This document shows, in pieces, positions 13,085 through 13,441 of a DNA stretch of 13,441 nucleotides. Position 1 is the stretch's first letter, and the number at the start of each line of letters is the position of its first letter. Below the pieces are notes generated by a model. That model ran no database searches, had not been told where the DNA came from, and saw only the letters and a list, made by a program, of their open reading frames with translations. Source of the stretch: Tidjanibacter sp. (GTDB lineage Bacteria; Bacteroidota; Bacteroidia; Bacteroidales; Rikenellaceae); contig JAGBVY010000126.1 of assembly GCA_017630115.1 (NCBI GenBank), positions 1 through 13,441 of the forward strand. The letters run 5' to 3'. The translations under genes and the position numbers were made by a program.

Positions 13085-13441
13085 ATGAAAAAAACGCTTC
13101 TCTTTGTTGCATTGGGTGTAGCTTTCGTGGCTGTGTCGCTCTGGGTGTGGCTCTCGCGTGGCCGTAGTGCCAAGGCAGTCAGGGCCAAGTTTCGTCTTGG
13201 TGGTGCTCTCTTGTCGCTGGCCGGTTTGGTGGCGTGTGGCCCGGGCTCAAACTCCACCACCTGCTACGAGCCTGCGATTAACTGCTACGACCCTGCACCC
13301 GAAAATGTTGTATGGGTAGAAGACTACAACAACTCCACCCCCTACGAGGTGCGCAATGGCGAGGAGATTCCTTTCTGTACCGAATTTGTTGTTGCCGATG
13401 AGTTTATTGTGACTGTATTCGATTCTGACTCGCTCGAACTC
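13085..13441 (+). CDS. Unrecognised membrane/lipoprotein-like gene, 3' end beyond window
   Basis: An open frame of 119 codons from ATG at 13085 to the window edge, without a stop; partial. I do not recognise the family. It begins with a hydrophobic segment (MKKTLLFVALGVAFVAVSLWVW, about 3-23; basic linker RGRSAKAVRAKFR 25-37), followed by a second hydrophobic segment, LGGALLSLAGLVAC (38-51), that ends in a perfect lipobox (LVAC, Cys51). Next comes a Cys-rich stretch with CYEP (60-63) and CYDP (67-70), then an acidic region (ENVVWVEDYNN, NGEEIPFCTE). The two hydrophobic segments before the Cys are unlike a normal lipoprotein signal. A modified-peptide precursor or a lipoprotein with an extra anchor is possible, but no partner gene is visible. 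MKK and the A-rich leader support the start. Confidence 0.7.
   Translation, partial: MKKTLLFVALGVAFVAVSLWVWLSRGRSAKAVRAKFRLGGALLSLAGLVACGPGSNSTTCYEPAINCYDPAPENVVWVEDYNNSTPYEVRNGEEIPFCTEFVVADEFIVTVFDSDSLEL

Noticed and set aside
1..13441. Mobile elements, tRNA or rRNA genes
   Set aside because: No transposase or integrase frame, no tRNA cloverleaf and no rRNA sequence was seen on reading both strands.

Overview
The window looks like a chromosomal segment of a Bacteroidota bacterium, most likely a gut or host-associated member of the Bacteroidales. The reasons are promoter boxes of the TAnnTTTG type instead of classical -35/-10 pairs, A-rich leaders with few Shine-Dalgarno sequences, a TonB-dependent receptor with an N-terminal carboxypeptidase-regulatory-like domain and a CQNC plug motif, and small META-type lipoproteins. 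Family or genus cannot be fixed from the sequence alone.

Layout. (1) Positions 65-7611, minus strand: a compact urease operon read from right to left as ureA, ureB, ureC, ureE, ureF, ureG, ureD, a UT-family urea transporter and a CbiM-CbiN fusion (nickel/cobalt uptake), closed by a 14-bp-stem terminator. Gaps are 12-48 bp and two junctions overlap (ATGA at ureG/ureD, 8 bp at ureE/ureF). All nickel ligands and the flap Cys-His of the urease alpha subunit are present, so the enzyme should be active. (2) 7656-8062, plus strand: a divergent fluC/crcB fluoride channel. (3) 8082-11690, minus strand: a TonB-dependent outer-membrane receptor followed by an OprB-like porin, with a striking 16-bp-arm hairpin just before the porin start and a bidirectional terminator that overlaps the porin's last codons. 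(4) 11724-12738: ridA (minus) and a META/HslJ-like lipoprotein (plus), driven by divergent promoters whose -7 boxes abut. (5) 12739-13084: a 346-bp intergenic stretch with a nested palindrome and two 9-bp tandem arrays. (6) 13085-13441: the 5' part of an unrecognised gene with two hydrophobic segments, a lipobox and paired CYEP/CYDP motifs; it runs off the window.

How the genes may work together: urea would cross the inner membrane through the UT channel and be split by UreABC to ammonia and CO2. Nickel would enter through CbiMN and be inserted by UreE, UreG, UreF and UreD. The neighbouring TonB receptor and porin could be the outer-membrane entry for nickel (or a metal chelate) and a small solute such as urea, but that link is inference from position only. 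FluC would keep fluoride, a known urease inhibitor, low in the cytoplasm. No CbiQ/CbiO energising module and no recognisable regulator lie in the window. The urease genes themselves are conventional. The less expected points are the CbiMN fusion without its ATPase, His-rich tails on both UreE and the urea transporter, an extended UreB, and the RNA/DNA structures around the porin and ridA.
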